Positions 56,884 to 64,000 of a stretch of DNA of 64,000 nt are shown here, piece by piece. Source of the DNA: Aliihoeflea aestuarii. GTDB taxonomy: Bacteria > Pseudomonadota > Alphaproteobacteria > Rhizobiales > Rhizobiaceae. The notes below the pieces were generated by a model. It ran no database searches and was not told the DNA's origin. It worked only from the letters and a program-made list of their open reading frames with translations. Location of the stretch: NCBI RefSeq assembly GCF_024105665.1, contig NZ_JAAAMK010000003.1, forward strand, positions 310,001-374,000, read 5' to 3'. Each line of letters starts with the position of its first letter. Positions within the stretch are counted from its first letter, which is position 1. The translations under genes were made by a program, and so were the position numbers.

Positions 56884-59184
56884 GTGAAACCGGAAAAGAC
56901 ATCAGTTGACCGGCATATCCATGTTGGCTTCGTACGCTCGTTGTTCGAAGATCCTGGCGTGCTTTTGACCGCAGGTGTGTGCAACGGCCTGATCGCGATA
57001 CTGGTCTACGGGACGACACGGCACCCGATCTATCTGATTCTCGGCGCGGCGCTGCTCGTGTCGTCCACATACCGCTACCTGACGATCCGCCACGTCAAGA
57101 AGACCAATGCGATCACGGATATGGCGTCAGCCCGACGGGCTGAACGAGCCTATATTCTGGGAGGCATCGTCCAGAGCGCCTTCATGGGCGCCTTCGCCTT
57201 CACAGCCATCGTGCTCGTCCCCGACGTTTTCGGAGAACTGGCCGCCATCGCCGTGATCATGGCGGGCGCGGCGACGGTCGTCGGGCGCAATTACGGCTCG
57301 CGGCCGATGGTCGCCGTGTTCGGCTTCACCAGCGTGCTGCCGGTCGCTGCCGCGCTGATGCTGAAGGGCGAGTTCAACTATTTCCTGCTCGGCCTCTACA
57401 TCGTTCCGTTCATGATCATCCTGATGCGCATGGCCGCCAATGTGCGCGGCATCCTGATATCGGCGATCTCGGAAGAATTGAAGACCAAGGACATCGCCCA
57501 GCGCTTCGATCGCGCCCTGAACACCATGCCGCACGGGCTCGTCATGCTCGACGCCGAGGGCAAGACCGTGGTGGCGAACATGCGCGCGGCCGAAGCGCTG
57601 CGTTTCGAAGACGCCTCGCTGTTGCAGCGCCGCACCTTGAAGGCGCTGCTGCTGCGTGTCGCGGCAAGCGGCCTTTTGTCGACGAAGGATGCAAGCTTCG
57701 CGGATGCCGAATTGATGAAGGCGATCCGCGACGGGCGCGAGCGCCGCCTGCGGCTCAAACTGACCGATGGCCGTCATCTGGAATTCACCGCGCGTGCGGG
57801 GCGGGACGAACTGGGTGTCATCACCTTCGAGGACGTCACGCGTCGCGTCGAATCGGACGACAAGATCAGGCATATGGCCCGCTACGACAGCCTGACGGGA
57901 CTGCCGAACCGGGACTACTTCAACGAACTGATGATCGAGGCGAGCGAAACGGGCGACCGGCGGCGCACGATCGGCCTGGTTATCCTCGACCTCGACGATT
58001 TCAAGACCGTGAACGATACGCTCGGCCACCCTGTCGGCGACGGACTGATCGACGCGATCGCCCGGAAGCTGAAGCCGTTCGAGAGCAGGGACATCGTCAT
58101 CAGCCGCTTTGGCGGCGACGAATTCGCGCTCTATTTCGACAATGTCCCGGATGCCGACACCTTTACCGAGCGCATGAACGTCATTTTCGACACGCTCACA
58201 GGCGATGCGCATGTGGCAGGTCACGTTTTGCGCATACAGGCATCGGGCGGCGCGGTTCTGGTCCCGGTTCATGGCGCCGATGTCGACGGCATGGTGGTGA
58301 AGGCCGACCTTGCCCTTTACCGGGCAAAGGAACTCGGCAAGGCGTCCTGGTATCTCTTCGAGGAGGAGATGGACCAGGCATTCCGCCGCAAGCAGCGTCT
58401 CAAGATCGATCTGCGCGCCGCCATCGAAGACAAGGCCCTTCGCGTCGTCTATCAGCCGATCGTGTCGATGGAGACGATGCAAATCGCCGGTTGCGAGGCG
58501 CTTTGCCGGTGGGATCATCCGGAACTTGGAGCGATCTCGCCCGCAATCTTCATTCCTCTGGCCGAGGAGATGGGTATCGTGTCCCGGATCAGCGAATTGG
58601 TGCTCGACACGGCATGCCGGCAATGCGTGCTTTGGCCCGAGCATATCGGCGTCTCCGTCAATCTGTCGGCAAAGGATTTCCGGTCGGGCGACATCGTCGC
58701 GACGATCGAAAGGGCGCTTGGCGACAGCGGGCTTTGCGCGCGGCGTCTCGAACTGGAGGTGACCGAAACCGCGCTTCTCGACGACAAGGCAATGACGCGG
58801 CGCTACATCGAGGACATGAAGCGGATGGGCGTCCGGATCGCGCTCGACGATTTCGGAACCGGCTATTCGTCGCTCAGCTACCTGCACAATCTGCCGCTCG
58901 ACAAGATCAAGATCGACCGCTCCTTCCTGATGGACGTGACGCAGAACCGGCGCGCGCTCGACCTGTTGCGCGGAATCGTCGACATGTCGCGCCCGCTCGG
59001 CCTCGCGGTCACGATCGAGGGCGTGGAGACCTTCGAGCAGTTGAAGACTCTGGCCGAACACGTCCGCCCGGACCTTTTGCAAGGCTTCCTGTTCGGCGCG
59101 CCGCTCACGGCGTCGGGCATCGACGCGCTGGCACATACGACCTGGCCGTTCGCGAAGGATCTGAAGGCTTCGAGGCGGTCTTAA
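56884..59184 (+). CDS. Membrane-bound GGDEF-EAL cyclic-di-GMP enzyme
   Basis: 766 residues from a GTG at 56884. Five to six N-terminal membrane helices (about 25-185), a PAS-like segment (ALNTMPHGLVMLDAEGKTVV onward, about 212-325), a GGDEF domain with intact GGDEF at 410-414 in SRFGGDEFALYFD, and an EAL domain with EAL at 538-540, plus NLSAKDF, ELEVTETALL, DDFGTGYSSL and EGVETFEQLK. Both active-site sets look complete, so it may make and degrade c-di-GMP. An inhibitory-site RxxD is not obvious. Monocistronic; the CRISPR locus begins just downstream. Confidence 0.94.
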   Translation: MKPEKTSVDRHIHVGFVRSLFEDPGVLLTAGVCNGLIAILVYGTTRHPIYLILGAALLVSSTYRYLTIRHVKKTNAITDMASARRAERAYILGGIVQSAFMGAFAFTAIVLVPDVFGELAAIAVIMAGAATVVGRNYGSRPMVAVFGFTSVLPVAAALMLKGEFNYFLLGLYIVPFMIILMRMAANVRGILISAISEELKTKDIAQRFDRALNTMPHGLVMLDAEGKTVVANMRAAEALRFEDASLLQRRTLKALLLRVAASGLLSTKDASFADAELMKAIRDGRERRLRLKLTDGRHLEFTARAGRDELGVITFEDVTRRVESDDKIRHMARYDSLTGLPNRDYFNELMIEASETGDRRRTIGLVILDLDDFKTVNDTLGHPVGDGLIDAIARKLKPFESRDIVISRFGGDEFALYFDNVPDADTFTERMNVIFDTLTGDAHVAGHVLRIQASGGAVLVPVHGADVDGMVVKADLALYRAKELGKASWYLFEEEMDQAFRRKQRLKIDLRAAIEDKALRVVYQPIVSMETMQIAGCEALCRWDHPELGAISPAIFIPLAEEMGIVSRISELVLDTACRQCVLWPEHIGVSVNLSAKDFRSGDIVATIERALGDSGLCARRLELEVTETALLDDKAMTRRYIEDMKRMGVRIALDDFGTGYSSLSYLHNLPLDKIKIDRSFLMDVTQNRRALDLLRGIVDMSRPLGLAVTIEGVETFEQLKTLAEHVRPDLLQGFLFGAPLTASGIDALAHTTWPFAKDLKASRRS

Positions 59185-59207
59185 CCGTGCGGATTGCAGT
59201 ATCAAAT

Positions 59208-59232
59208 AAAAAGCCCCCGCCGTGGCGAGGGC
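59208..59232 (-). terminator. Intrinsic terminator of the candidate tracrRNA
   Basis: Minus-strand stem GCCCTCGC / GCGGGGGC (59232-59225 and 59220-59213, one G-U pair) with loop CACG, followed by TTTTT at 59212-59208. Confidence 0.85.
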
Positions 59233-59294
59233 CTTATCTGGTGCTGTCGAAGCTTGTTAACGGCCAGACCGCGTTTTCTGAACTGCTAAGCAGT
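59208..59294 (-). ncRNA. Candidate tracrRNA of the type II-C CRISPR locus
   Basis: A small RNA can be read on the minus strand, divergent from cas9. Promoter: -35 TTGCAT (59328-59323), 16-base spacer, -10 TATAGT (59306-59301), giving a start near 59294. The predicted 5' part (59294 to about 59261) has the form ACTGCTTAGCAGTTCAGAAA, then CGCGGTCTGGCC, which would be the anti-repeat. The body continues GTTAACAAGCTTCGACAGC and ends in a hairpin with GCCCTCGC / GCGGGGGC arms and a TTTTT run. Length about 87 nt, normal for tracrRNA. No array is in the window to confirm pairing. Confidence 0.72.
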
Positions 59295-59300
59295 GACCGC

Positions 59301-59328
59301 ACTATAGCGTATGCGCGACGAAATGCAA
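59301..59328 (-). promoter_or_regulatory. Promoter of the candidate tracrRNA
   Basis: TTGCAT and TATAGT, 16 bases apart, on the minus strand; each hexamer differs from the sigma-70 consensus at two positions. Start expected at about 59294, just inside the ACTGCTTAGCAG segment. Confidence 0.6.
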
Positions 59329-59337
59329 GTAATGTTT

Positions 59338-59356
59338 GTTAGTCTTTCAGACTAAC
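59338..59356. repeat. Palindrome between tracrRNA promoter and cas9
   Basis: Perfect eight-base inverted repeat GTTAGTCT / AGACTAAC with a 3-base loop, lying ten bases upstream of the tracrRNA -35 and about 95 bases upstream of cas9. It could be a protein-binding site acting on either promoter; no regulator is known. Confidence 0.6.
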
Positions 59357-59427
59357 GAGGCGGTGGTCTTCACGTTGCCCATGAACTTTCATGTCAAACT
59401 TTACTTTGAAGTCGTGATCGATAAAAA

Positions 59428-59447
59428 TCCCCGCCTGGGCAGGGGGA
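59428..59447 (+). promoter_or_regulatory. Hairpin covering the cas9 ribosome binding site
   Basis: TCCCC (59428-59432) pairs with GGGGA (59443-59447), extended by GC/GC (59433-59434 with 59439-59440) around loop CTGG, leaving a two-base bulge. The right arm includes the AGGGGGA ribosome site of cas9, whose ATG is at 59452. If it forms in the RNA it would limit cas9 translation. Confidence 0.5.
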
Positions 59448-59451
59448 CGGC

Positions 59452-62400
59452 ATGCACAATACGCTCTTTTCATTCGATATGGGCACCAACTCGATTGGCT
59501 GGTGCATTTTTGCGCTGAACGCAAAGAGCGAGCCCTACCGGATCGTCGATGCCGGCGTGCGCATTTTTTCTGATGGCCGTGAGCCAAAATCAGGAAATTC
59601 GCTTGCCGAAGGGCGACGCATCGCCCGGGGCATGTCACGTCGGAGGGAACGCTACAAGCGACGACGCAAGGCGGTGCTGCGCACCTTGAGCGAATATGGC
59701 TTGATGCCGGTCGATACCGCCGCGCGTCACGCTCTGGTTTCGGAGACGCGCGACCGCGGAAGAACAATCGACCCGATTGCACAGGCGGATGTCTACAATC
59801 TTCGCTCGCGGGCGCTGGATGCGGAATTGCCGCCGTTTCACGTCGGACGTGCACTCTTCCATCTCAATCAGCGGCGAGGGTTCAAATCCAATCGCAAGAC
59901 CGACAAGCGCTCGAACGAAAAGGGTGCGATCGAGCTGGGAGCGGAAAGACTCCATCTTGCCATTAAAGAGGCCCGCGCCAGAACGCTCGGCGAATTTCTT
60001 GCCGGGCGACGTGGCTACGATCCGGTCCAGTTGGGGCAGGTGCGCGTGCGGGCGGGCTCGGTGGACGGGGAAGACACGGTGCCGGCGAGCGCCAAACAAG
60101 GGTATGATTTCTACCCCCAGCGCAAGATGCTTGAAGACGAGTTCAACGCGATCTGGCATGCGCAGGCAAGGTTTCAGCCGCATATCTACACTGAAGAGCG
60201 CCGTGCGCACCTGTTCCGCGTCACGTTCTTTCAGCGGGAACTCAAGCCGCAGAAGCCGGGCAAGTGCAGTTTCAACTCCCTTGAGAACCGCCTGCCAAGA
60301 GCGCATCCGCTGTTCCAGACTTTTCGACTTTACAAGGAAGTCAACGAGCTTGAGTTGGTATTGCCCGACCTCTCGCAGCGCAAGCTGTCGCCGGACGAAC
60401 GTGACAACCTCATTCGCAAGCTGCGTTCGACACGCAAGGTTACATACGGGGCGTTGCGACAGGTCCTGAAGCTCGGCTCCGACATTCGCTTCAACAAGGA
60501 AACGGAAAGCCGCAAGGATATGGCCGGAGACGAGGTCTCGGCCGCTCTGTCCGCAAAGGACGCCTTTGCGAACGCCTGGTCCTCATTGTCGCTCGACGCG
60601 CAATGGGAGGTGGTCAGCCGGCTGCGGGAAGAGCAGGATTCGGCCAAGCTGCATCGATGGCTGGTCGAGACCCACGCCCTGTCAGAAGGTGCGGCAGAAG
60701 TCGTTGCGTCGATCGATCTGCCGGAAGGCTACGGGCGGCTCGGTCCAAGTGCGCTTTCTTCGCTCCTCGATCATCTGGTCGACGGTACCGACACGGACGA
60801 AAACGGTCGACAGGTCGTCATAAGCGAGGCCAAGGCTGCCGAACGAGCCGGGTACGATCACGCACTCGCACGGCAAGGCGAGGGGCTTGATCGTCTGCCG
60901 AAATATCAGGAGGTGCTGGAGCGCCGCATTCCACCCGGCAGCGGAGAGTCCGGTGATCCCTATGACGTGCGGATGGGCCGCATCACCAATCCGACCGTGC
61001 ATATCGGGCTCAATCAGCTTCGCCGCCTCGTCAACCGATTGATCGCGCGCCATGGAAAGCCGAACCGGATCGCACTTGAACTGGCACGCGAACTTAACCA
61101 GAGCGACGAGCAGAAGAAAAAGATCAACACCCTCATCGCGCGCAACACGCGCGACGCGGAGCGCCGCTCTCAAAAGCTGCGTGAGGAAATTCGCGTCGCT
61201 GACAACGGCTATAACCGGATGCTTCTGCGGCTGTGGGAGGATCTGAACAAGGAAAACCCGCTCGACAGGCGATGCGTTTACAGCGGAACGGTCATCACCG
61301 TCGAAATGCTGTTCTCCGGAGCGGTCGATATAGACCATATCCTGCCATGGTCCCGCAGCCTCGACGACAGCCAGGGCAACCGAATCCTGTGTACGCGCGA
61401 AGCGAACCGCCAAAAAGGCAACTGCATTCCGTCCGAGGTTCCGCAGTGGATGGATCGCTATGACGACATATTGGAGCGCGCCGCGCGGCTGCCTGAAAAC
61501 AAACGCTGGCGGTTCGCTCGCGACGCGATGGAGCAGTTCGAGAAAAACCGAGATTTCCTCGACCGGCAACTGACCGACACGCAATATCTTGCGCGCCTGG
61601 CGCACGACTATCTGGGTGCCCTCTACGGTGATGAGGAGCCGGACGGCGACGGCGTGCTCAAGCGCCGCAACCACGTCATCGTCGTCACTGGGCAAATGAC
61701 CGAGATGCTGCGTCGCAAATGGGGCCTCAACAATCTTCTTCACGACCACAATTACGGTCAGACGGCAAAAGGCAAGAACAGAAAAGATCATCGTCACCAT
61801 GCGATCGATGCGGCCGTCATCGGTGTGTCGACCCGAAGCCTTTTGCAGAAGATCGCCACCGCTGCCGCACGCAATGAGGAAAACGGCGCCGAAGATGCGC
61901 TTCGCCACATAGATCCGCCATGGCCGTCTTTCCGCGAGGAGTTGAAGGCAGTCGCCGGTCGGATCATCGTAAGCCACAAGCCCGATCGTGGCACTCTGCC
62001 CGCCAATGGCTCGACCGGTCCGACGGTGAGCCGGCTGCACAACGATACCGCTTACGGGCTGACTGGCCAGACGGACGAAAATGGAAACATGGTCGTCGTG
62101 CGCCGCAAGCCGTTCCTGTCCCTGACGGACAAGGATATCCCCTCGATCCGGGATGGCGATCTCAAGGCTGCCCTCGATCCATTCGTGGCAGGTTTGAGCG
62201 GCGCGGCTTTCACGCAGGCATTGATGAAATTTCAGAAGGCGGAAGGGCCGTTTCACCGAATTCGCCGCGTTCGTCTGGTCGACGGGCTGAACGTGATCGC
62301 GATTCGTGACAAGGAGGGCCGACCCTACAAAGGCTATATGGGCGGCTCCAACTATCGATACGACGTCTGGGAACTGTCGGATGGGCAATGGGACGCAGAA

Positions 62401-62778
62401 GTCGTTTCCATGTTCGATGCGCATCAGCCTGGCTGGAAGCCGGCGATGCGCGAAAAGCACCACAACGCCCGCAAAGTGCTCAGCCTTCGGCAAAACGACA
62501 TGGTCGCCTATCAGGAAGGGGACACCCGAAGCATCGCACGGGTCCGCAAGTTTGGTCAGAACAAGCAAATCTGGTTCGATGGACACCTAGAAAGCGGAAA
62601 CCTGAGCGAGCGCCACAAGGACGTGGACGACCCGTTTCGCGATTTCAGCAAAATGCCGAATGGCTTGAAGCAGATCGGTCTTCGCCAAATTCGCGTCGAT
62701 GAAACCGGCCGCGTGTTCGATCCCGGACCGCAGGATGCGCAATCGCGTGCGGCAAAAAGATCAAGGCCGCACCCTTAA
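59452..62778 (+). CDS. cas9: CRISPR-associated endonuclease Cas9, type II-C
   Basis: 1108 residues from the ATG at 59452. RNA-guided double-strand DNA nuclease. RuvC-I FSFDMGTNSIGW with Asp9; arginine-rich bridge helix at about 54-80 (RRIARGMSRRRERYKRRRKA); recognition lobe with LFHLNQRRGFKSNRK; RuvC-II IALELAREL with Glu543; HNH motif VDIDHILPWSRS with His629 and the QGNRILCTREANRQKGN end; RuvC-III DHRHHAIDAAVIG with His783 and Asp786. All nuclease residues are present, so it should be active. About 850-1108 is the PAM-interacting region. The absence of csn2 or cas4 beside cas1-cas2 indicates subtype II-C. Base composition is a little lower in GC than neighbouring housekeeping genes. Confidence 0.97.
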   Translation: MHNTLFSFDMGTNSIGWCIFALNAKSEPYRIVDAGVRIFSDGREPKSGNSLAEGRRIARGMSRRRERYKRRRKAVLRTLSEYGLMPVDTAARHALVSETRDRGRTIDPIAQADVYNLRSRALDAELPPFHVGRALFHLNQRRGFKSNRKTDKRSNEKGAIELGAERLHLAIKEARARTLGEFLAGRRGYDPVQLGQVRVRAGSVDGEDTVPASAKQGYDFYPQRKMLEDEFNAIWHAQARFQPHIYTEERRAHLFRVTFFQRELKPQKPGKCSFNSLENRLPRAHPLFQTFRLYKEVNELELVLPDLSQRKLSPDERDNLIRKLRSTRKVTYGALRQVLKLGSDIRFNKETESRKDMAGDEVSAALSAKDAFANAWSSLSLDAQWEVVSRLREEQDSAKLHRWLVETHALSEGAAEVVASIDLPEGYGRLGPSALSSLLDHLVDGTDTDENGRQVVISEAKAAERAGYDHALARQGEGLDRLPKYQEVLERRIPPGSGESGDPYDVRMGRITNPTVHIGLNQLRRLVNRLIARHGKPNRIALELARELNQSDEQKKKINTLIARNTRDAERRSQKLREEIRVADNGYNRMLLRLWEDLNKENPLDRRCVYSGTVITVEMLFSGAVDIDHILPWSRSLDDSQGNRILCTREANRQKGNCIPSEVPQWMDRYDDILERAARLPENKRWRFARDAMEQFEKNRDFLDRQLTDTQYLARLAHDYLGALYGDEEPDGDGVLKRRNHVIVVTGQMTEMLRRKWGLNNLLHDHNYGQTAKGKNRKDHRHHAIDAAVIGVSTRSLLQKIATAAARNEENGAEDALRHIDPPWPSFREELKAVAGRIIVSHKPDRGTLPANGSTGPTVSRLHNDTAYGLTGQTDENGNMVVVRRKPFLSLTDKDIPSIRDGDLKAALDPFVAGLSGAAFTQALMKFQKAEGPFHRIRRVRLVDGLNVIAIRDKEGRPYKGYMGGSNYRYDVWELSDGQWDAEVVSMFDAHQPGWKPAMREKHHNARKVLSLRQNDMVAYQEGDTRSIARVRKFGQNKQIWFDGHLESGNLSERHKDVDDPFRDFSKMPNGLKQIGLRQIRVDETGRVFDPGPQDAQSRAAKRSRPHP

Positions 62779-62835
62779 GTATAATTCAACGATTTTGTTT
62801 CAACCATTGCGGGTATTCATGGGTCTTGCAATGTC

Positions 62836-63753
62836 ATGGAACGCGTTGTCGATATCGAAACCGACGGTCTTTTCCTTGCTGTCCATCGCGGGTTTCTGAC
62901 CGTCAGTTCGGCCGGTGAGGAAAAGGGCCGCATCCCGCTCGACGATATCGGTGCGCTGATCGTTCACGCGCATGGCACGAGCTGGTCGAACTCGGTGATG
63001 GTGCGGCTTTCCGAGCGCGCCGTCCCCATCGTCATATGCGGCAGCAACCACGCACCGGTTGCCTGCATCTGGCCGCTGCACGGCCATCATGCGCAAGGCG
63101 CGCGCATGCGGGCGCAGATCGGCGTTTCAAAGCCGCTGACAAAACAGATCTGGCGGCAGATCGTGGCTGCGAAAATCCGCATGCAGGGCCATGTTCTTTC
63201 GGGAAATGGGGGCCAAGCCGGCGCTTTCGACCTTCTGGCGCGCAAGGTCCGCTCGGGCGATCCCGACAATATCGAGGCGCAAGCCGCGCGACGCTACTGG
63301 AAGGCGCTTTTCGGGCCGGGCTTTTCCCGCGACAGGTCGGCCGAAGGTGCGAACGCATTGTTGAACTATGGCTATACCGTTCTGCGCGCCGTGGTTTCGC
63401 GTGCTATCTGCGCGGCCGGCCTGCATCCCACGATCGGCGTTTTCCATGCGAACCGAACCAATGCCTTCGCGCTTTCAGACGATTTGATGGAACCCTACCG
63501 GCCTCTGGTCGACCAACTCGTCCTCGATCTCGTCGCAGCCGGCGAACAAGGCGTGAGCGCCGAAGCCAAACATCGTCTTGCGGCCATGACGGCGGTCGAT
63601 CTCGACAATGGCGACGGGACAATCTCGCCTCTTGGCGTACAGGTGCAGCGTTTCGTGCATTCCGTGGCCGAGAGCTTCGTCACGGGGCGCCGAAATCTCG
63701 TTCTGCCGCTTCGTCCAGCCGTCCGCTCCGGCCTCCTTCCGTCCGATCCATGA
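62836..63753 (+). CDS. cas1: CRISPR-associated endonuclease Cas1 (type II)
   Basis: 305 residues. Integrase that, with Cas2, inserts new spacers at the leader end. The predicted metal site is intact: Glu147 in PDNIEAQAARRYW, His204 in IGVFHANRTN and Glu219 in DDLMEPYRP. The N-terminal beta domain starts MERVVDIETDGLFLAVHRGF. It lies 57 bases after cas9; TATAAT at 62780-62785 hints at a promoter of its own but no good -35 is seen, and there is no strong ribosome site. Its stop overlaps the cas2 start (ATGA). Confidence 0.96.
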   Translation: MERVVDIETDGLFLAVHRGFLTVSSAGEEKGRIPLDDIGALIVHAHGTSWSNSVMVRLSERAVPIVICGSNHAPVACIWPLHGHHAQGARMRAQIGVSKPLTKQIWRQIVAAKIRMQGHVLSGNGGQAGAFDLLARKVRSGDPDNIEAQAARRYWKALFGPGFSRDRSAEGANALLNYGYTVLRAVVSRAICAAGLHPTIGVFHANRTNAFALSDDLMEPYRPLVDQLVLDLVAAGEQGVSAEAKHRLAAMTAVDLDNGDGTISPLGVQVQRFVHSVAESFVTGRRNLVLPLRPAVRSGLLPSDP

Positions 63754-64000
63754 CGCGGCGCGAGGACAGGGCCAATACGGGCTTTTCCCATTTGAGCGGA
63801 TATCAGCTGATGTGGATATTGGTGACGTTCGATCTTCCGGTGGAGACGAAAAAGCAGCGCGCGGCCGCAACGAAGTTCAGGCATTACCTGCTTGATCTCG
63901 GCTTCGAGATGAGCCAACTTTCGAATTATCTGCGCTTTTGCAACGGCAAGGAACAGTTCGAGGCACACCTTCGCAAGATCGAGCGCAACCTGCCTGCCTG
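63750..64000 (+). CDS. cas2: CRISPR-associated Cas2 (3' end cut by window edge)
   Basis: 83 codons to the window end from the ATG at 63750, which overlaps the cas1 stop. The recognisable core starts at LSGYQLMWILVTFDLPVETK, then KFRHYLLDLGFEMSQLSNYL and RFCNGKEQF, the type II Cas2 pattern with the metal-site aspartate in FDLP. Because other family members begin at SGYxLMW, a TTG at the L of LSGY is an alternative start; the ATG would add about 15 residues. The array and its leader should follow outside the window. Confidence 0.94.
   Translation, partial: MTRREDRANTGFSHLSGYQLMWILVTFDLPVETKKQRAAATKFRHYLLDLGFEMSQLSNYLRFCNGKEQFEAHLRKIERNLPA

Noticed and set aside
59878-59889. tRNA T-loop-like GGGTTCAAATCC
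   Set aside because: It lies in the cas9 coding frame and encodes the conserved RGFKSNRK segment; no acceptor stem or anticodon arm surrounds it.
59185-64000. CRISPR array next to cas9
   Set aside because: No series of direct repeats with spacers is present between the GGDEF-EAL gene and the window end; the array must be beyond cas2 if it exists.

Overview
The window is about 64 kb of GC-rich (roughly 65%) DNA. Its gene content is typical of an alphaproteobacterium, most likely of the Rhizobiales (Hyphomicrobiales): a tkt-gap-pgk cluster, phaA-phaB with divergent phaR, CarD, an RpoH-type sigma factor, a biotin-dependent pyruvate carboxylase, a SUV3-like helicase, a fused indolepyruvate:ferredoxin oxidoreductase, and a short palindromic intergenic repeat of the rhizobial mosaic type upstream of pyc. 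The genus cannot be fixed from sequence reading alone. No rRNA, tRNA, transposase or integrase was found.

Positions 1-5,600 hold part of a branched-chain amino-acid-type ABC transporter (livM, livH, livG) with a long-chain acyl-CoA ligase and a Crp/Fnr regulator. Positions 5,600-10,600 are central carbon metabolism (tkt, gap, a glycolipid-binding-fold protein, pgk). Then come zapA with a small coiled-coil partner, a ccdAB toxin-antitoxin pair, an ABC-F ATPase, thiamine pyrophosphokinase, RpoH, CarD, a 7Fe ferredoxin, an S4 RNA-binding protein and the large SUV3-like helicase (10,700-20,600). Positions 20,900-29,300 carry polyhydroxybutyrate synthesis and its regulator, a gamma-glutamyltransferase and pyruvate carboxylase.

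Positions 29,300-42,500 are more accessory: an SH3-domain membrane protein, an MFS exporter, a tiny DUF3309 membrane protein, an RND efflux pair, and a Tat-exported molybdenum hydroxylase with 2Fe-2S subunit and dihaem cytochrome under a divergent TetR regulator. A CoA-ester lyase and a DUF1737 protein follow. Positions 41,400-48,500 form a LacI-controlled sugar or polyol operon (isomerase, dehydrogenase, RbsABC-like transporter) with a textbook LacI operator. Then come an aldo/keto reductase, a DNA glycosylase, an ExoD protein, TRAP permeases without a visible binding protein, an indolepyruvate ferredoxin oxidoreductase and a GGDEF-EAL protein.

The right end (59,200-64,000) is the most striking part: a type II-C CRISPR-Cas locus with cas9 (1108 codons, all RuvC and HNH catalytic residues present), cas1 and the start of cas2. 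A strong candidate tracrRNA is encoded on the opposite strand just upstream of cas9, with recognisable promoter and intrinsic terminator. The array is not in the window and should lie beyond cas2; the tracrRNA anti-repeat lets its repeat be predicted. The cas9 ribosome binding site lies in a potential hairpin.
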